Positions 63,500 to 64,000 of a stretch of DNA of 64,000 nucleotides are shown here, piece after piece. The notes under the pieces were generated by a model that was not told the DNA's origin, did no database searches, and was given only the letters and a program-made list of their open reading frames with translations. Made by a program: the position numbers and the translations under genes. This stretch comes from Agromyces fucosus (GTDB lineage Bacteria; Actinomycetota; Actinomycetes; Actinomycetales; Microbacteriaceae), in assembly GCF_004134865.1 (NCBI RefSeq), contig NZ_SDPO01000001.1:62001-126000 (forward strand). The letters run 5' to 3'. The number at the start of each line of letters is the position of its first letter. Position 1 is the first letter of the stretch.

Positions 63500-64000
63500 A
63501 CTGGCTGTGGTCGAACCTCGACCTGGTCGGTGAGCTGACGCTGACCCACCTGGCATTGTCGGTGCCCGCGATCATACTGAGCTTCGTGATCTCCGTTCCG
63601 ATCGGATGGGTCGCGCATCGCTATCAGTGGTCGCGCGGGGTGCTCCTCGCGCTCTGCGGCCTGCTCTACGCGATCCCGTCGCTCGCGCTGCTCATCGCAC
63701 TCCCGGTCGTCACGGGGCTGCGGACCACCAACCCGATCAATCTCGTGATCGCACTGACGCTGTACGGCATCGCCGTGATCGTGCGCACGGCCGCCGATGC
63801 CTTCGACGCGGTCGAGCCCGACGTGCGGCAGTCGGCGACCGCGATCGGCTATTCGCCGGCCGGCCGGTTCTGGGGCGTCGAGCTGCCGCTCGCTGGCCCG
63901 GTGCTGCTGTCGGGGCTGCGCGTCGTGATCGTGAGCACCGTCAGCCTCGCGACGATCGGCGCCGTCATCGGCGTGCAGAGCCTCGGCAGCCTCTTCACCG
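63496..64000 (+). CDS. Osmoprotectant ABC transporter permease (partial)
   Basis: This open frame starts at GTG 63496, overlapping the ATPase stop by four bases, and runs off the window end after 168 codons. It encodes NWLWSNLDLVGELTLTHLAL, then hydrophobic helices (VPAIILSFVISVPIGWVAH, VLLALCGLLYAIPSLALLIALPVV) and the permease loop VEPDVRQSATAIGYSPAGRFWGVELPLAGPVLLSGLR, the EAA-type ATPase contact. It matches OpuCB/OpuCD permeases. The 3' end and further transporter genes lie outside the window. Confidence 0.9.
   Translation, partial: MNWLWSNLDLVGELTLTHLALSVPAIILSFVISVPIGWVAHRYQWSRGVLLALCGLLYAIPSLALLIALPVVTGLRTTNPINLVIALTLYGIAVIVRTAADAFDAVEPDVRQSATAIGYSPAGRFWGVELPLAGPVLLSGLRVVIVSTVSLATIGAVIGVQSLGSLFT

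Overview
The window is about 64 kb of chromosomal housekeeping DNA from a very high-G+C actinobacterium. Family make-up, gene order and codon use point to Microbacteriaceae (an Agromyces-like organism), although no rRNA gene is present to confirm this. Nearly all sequence is coding. I see no tRNA or rRNA gene, insertion sequence, prophage or CRISPR array. Many genes appear leaderless: a TANNNT -10 hexamer ends 6-9 bases before the start codon, so transcription should begin on or next to the start codon.

Region 1 (1-14,400) is an accessory stretch of short, mostly monocistronic genes. It holds an F420-type oxidoreductase, an acyltransferase, a LigD-type polymerase-domain protein, a divergent unit made of a very short P450-like protein, a PEP-mutase-like lyase and an ArsR regulator, a small alarmone synthetase, a metallo-hydrolase with an epoxide hydrolase, a MocR regulator divergent from an AhpD-like gene, a secreted transglycosylase-like protein with a structured leader, and several small enzymes.

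Region 2 (14,400-26,340) carries the conserved pgsA-like/garA/ftsR/MerR block, an orphan ParA, pyruvate carboxylase, a second MinD/ParA-like ATPase, peptide deformylase, a long-chain acyl-CoA ligase and a ROK glucokinase.

Region 3 (26,370-34,010) follows the mycobacterial order around pknL: acyltransferase, class II DAHP synthase, PknL-like PASTA kinase, Rv2175c-like DNA-binding protein, polyprenyl synthetase and DUF3040 protein. A LysM cell-wall protein sits between the kinase and the Rv2175c homologue.

Region 4 (34,250-54,050) is a complete dcw cluster in one direction: mraZ, rsmH, ftsL, ftsI, murE, murF, mraY, murD, ftsW, murG, murC, ftsQ, ftsZ, yggS, sepF, yggT, divIVA, lspA, rluD. Most joints overlap by 1-11 bases. 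MraZ-type 10-bp repeats lie inside the mraZ promoter. MurE has an altered substrate-recognition motif, which fits the unusual peptidoglycan of this family.

Region 5 (54,150-64,000) holds dnaE1, hisD, nrdR, pyrD, an App1-type phosphatase, a TetR regulator and the start of an osmoprotectant ABC transporter cut by the window end.

No clearly undescribed multi-gene system stands out. The best leads are the mini-P450/lyase/ArsR unit, the extra inverted MraZ-box pairs, the DAHP synthase leader, the MurE motif and the structured leader before the secreted transglycosylase-like gene.
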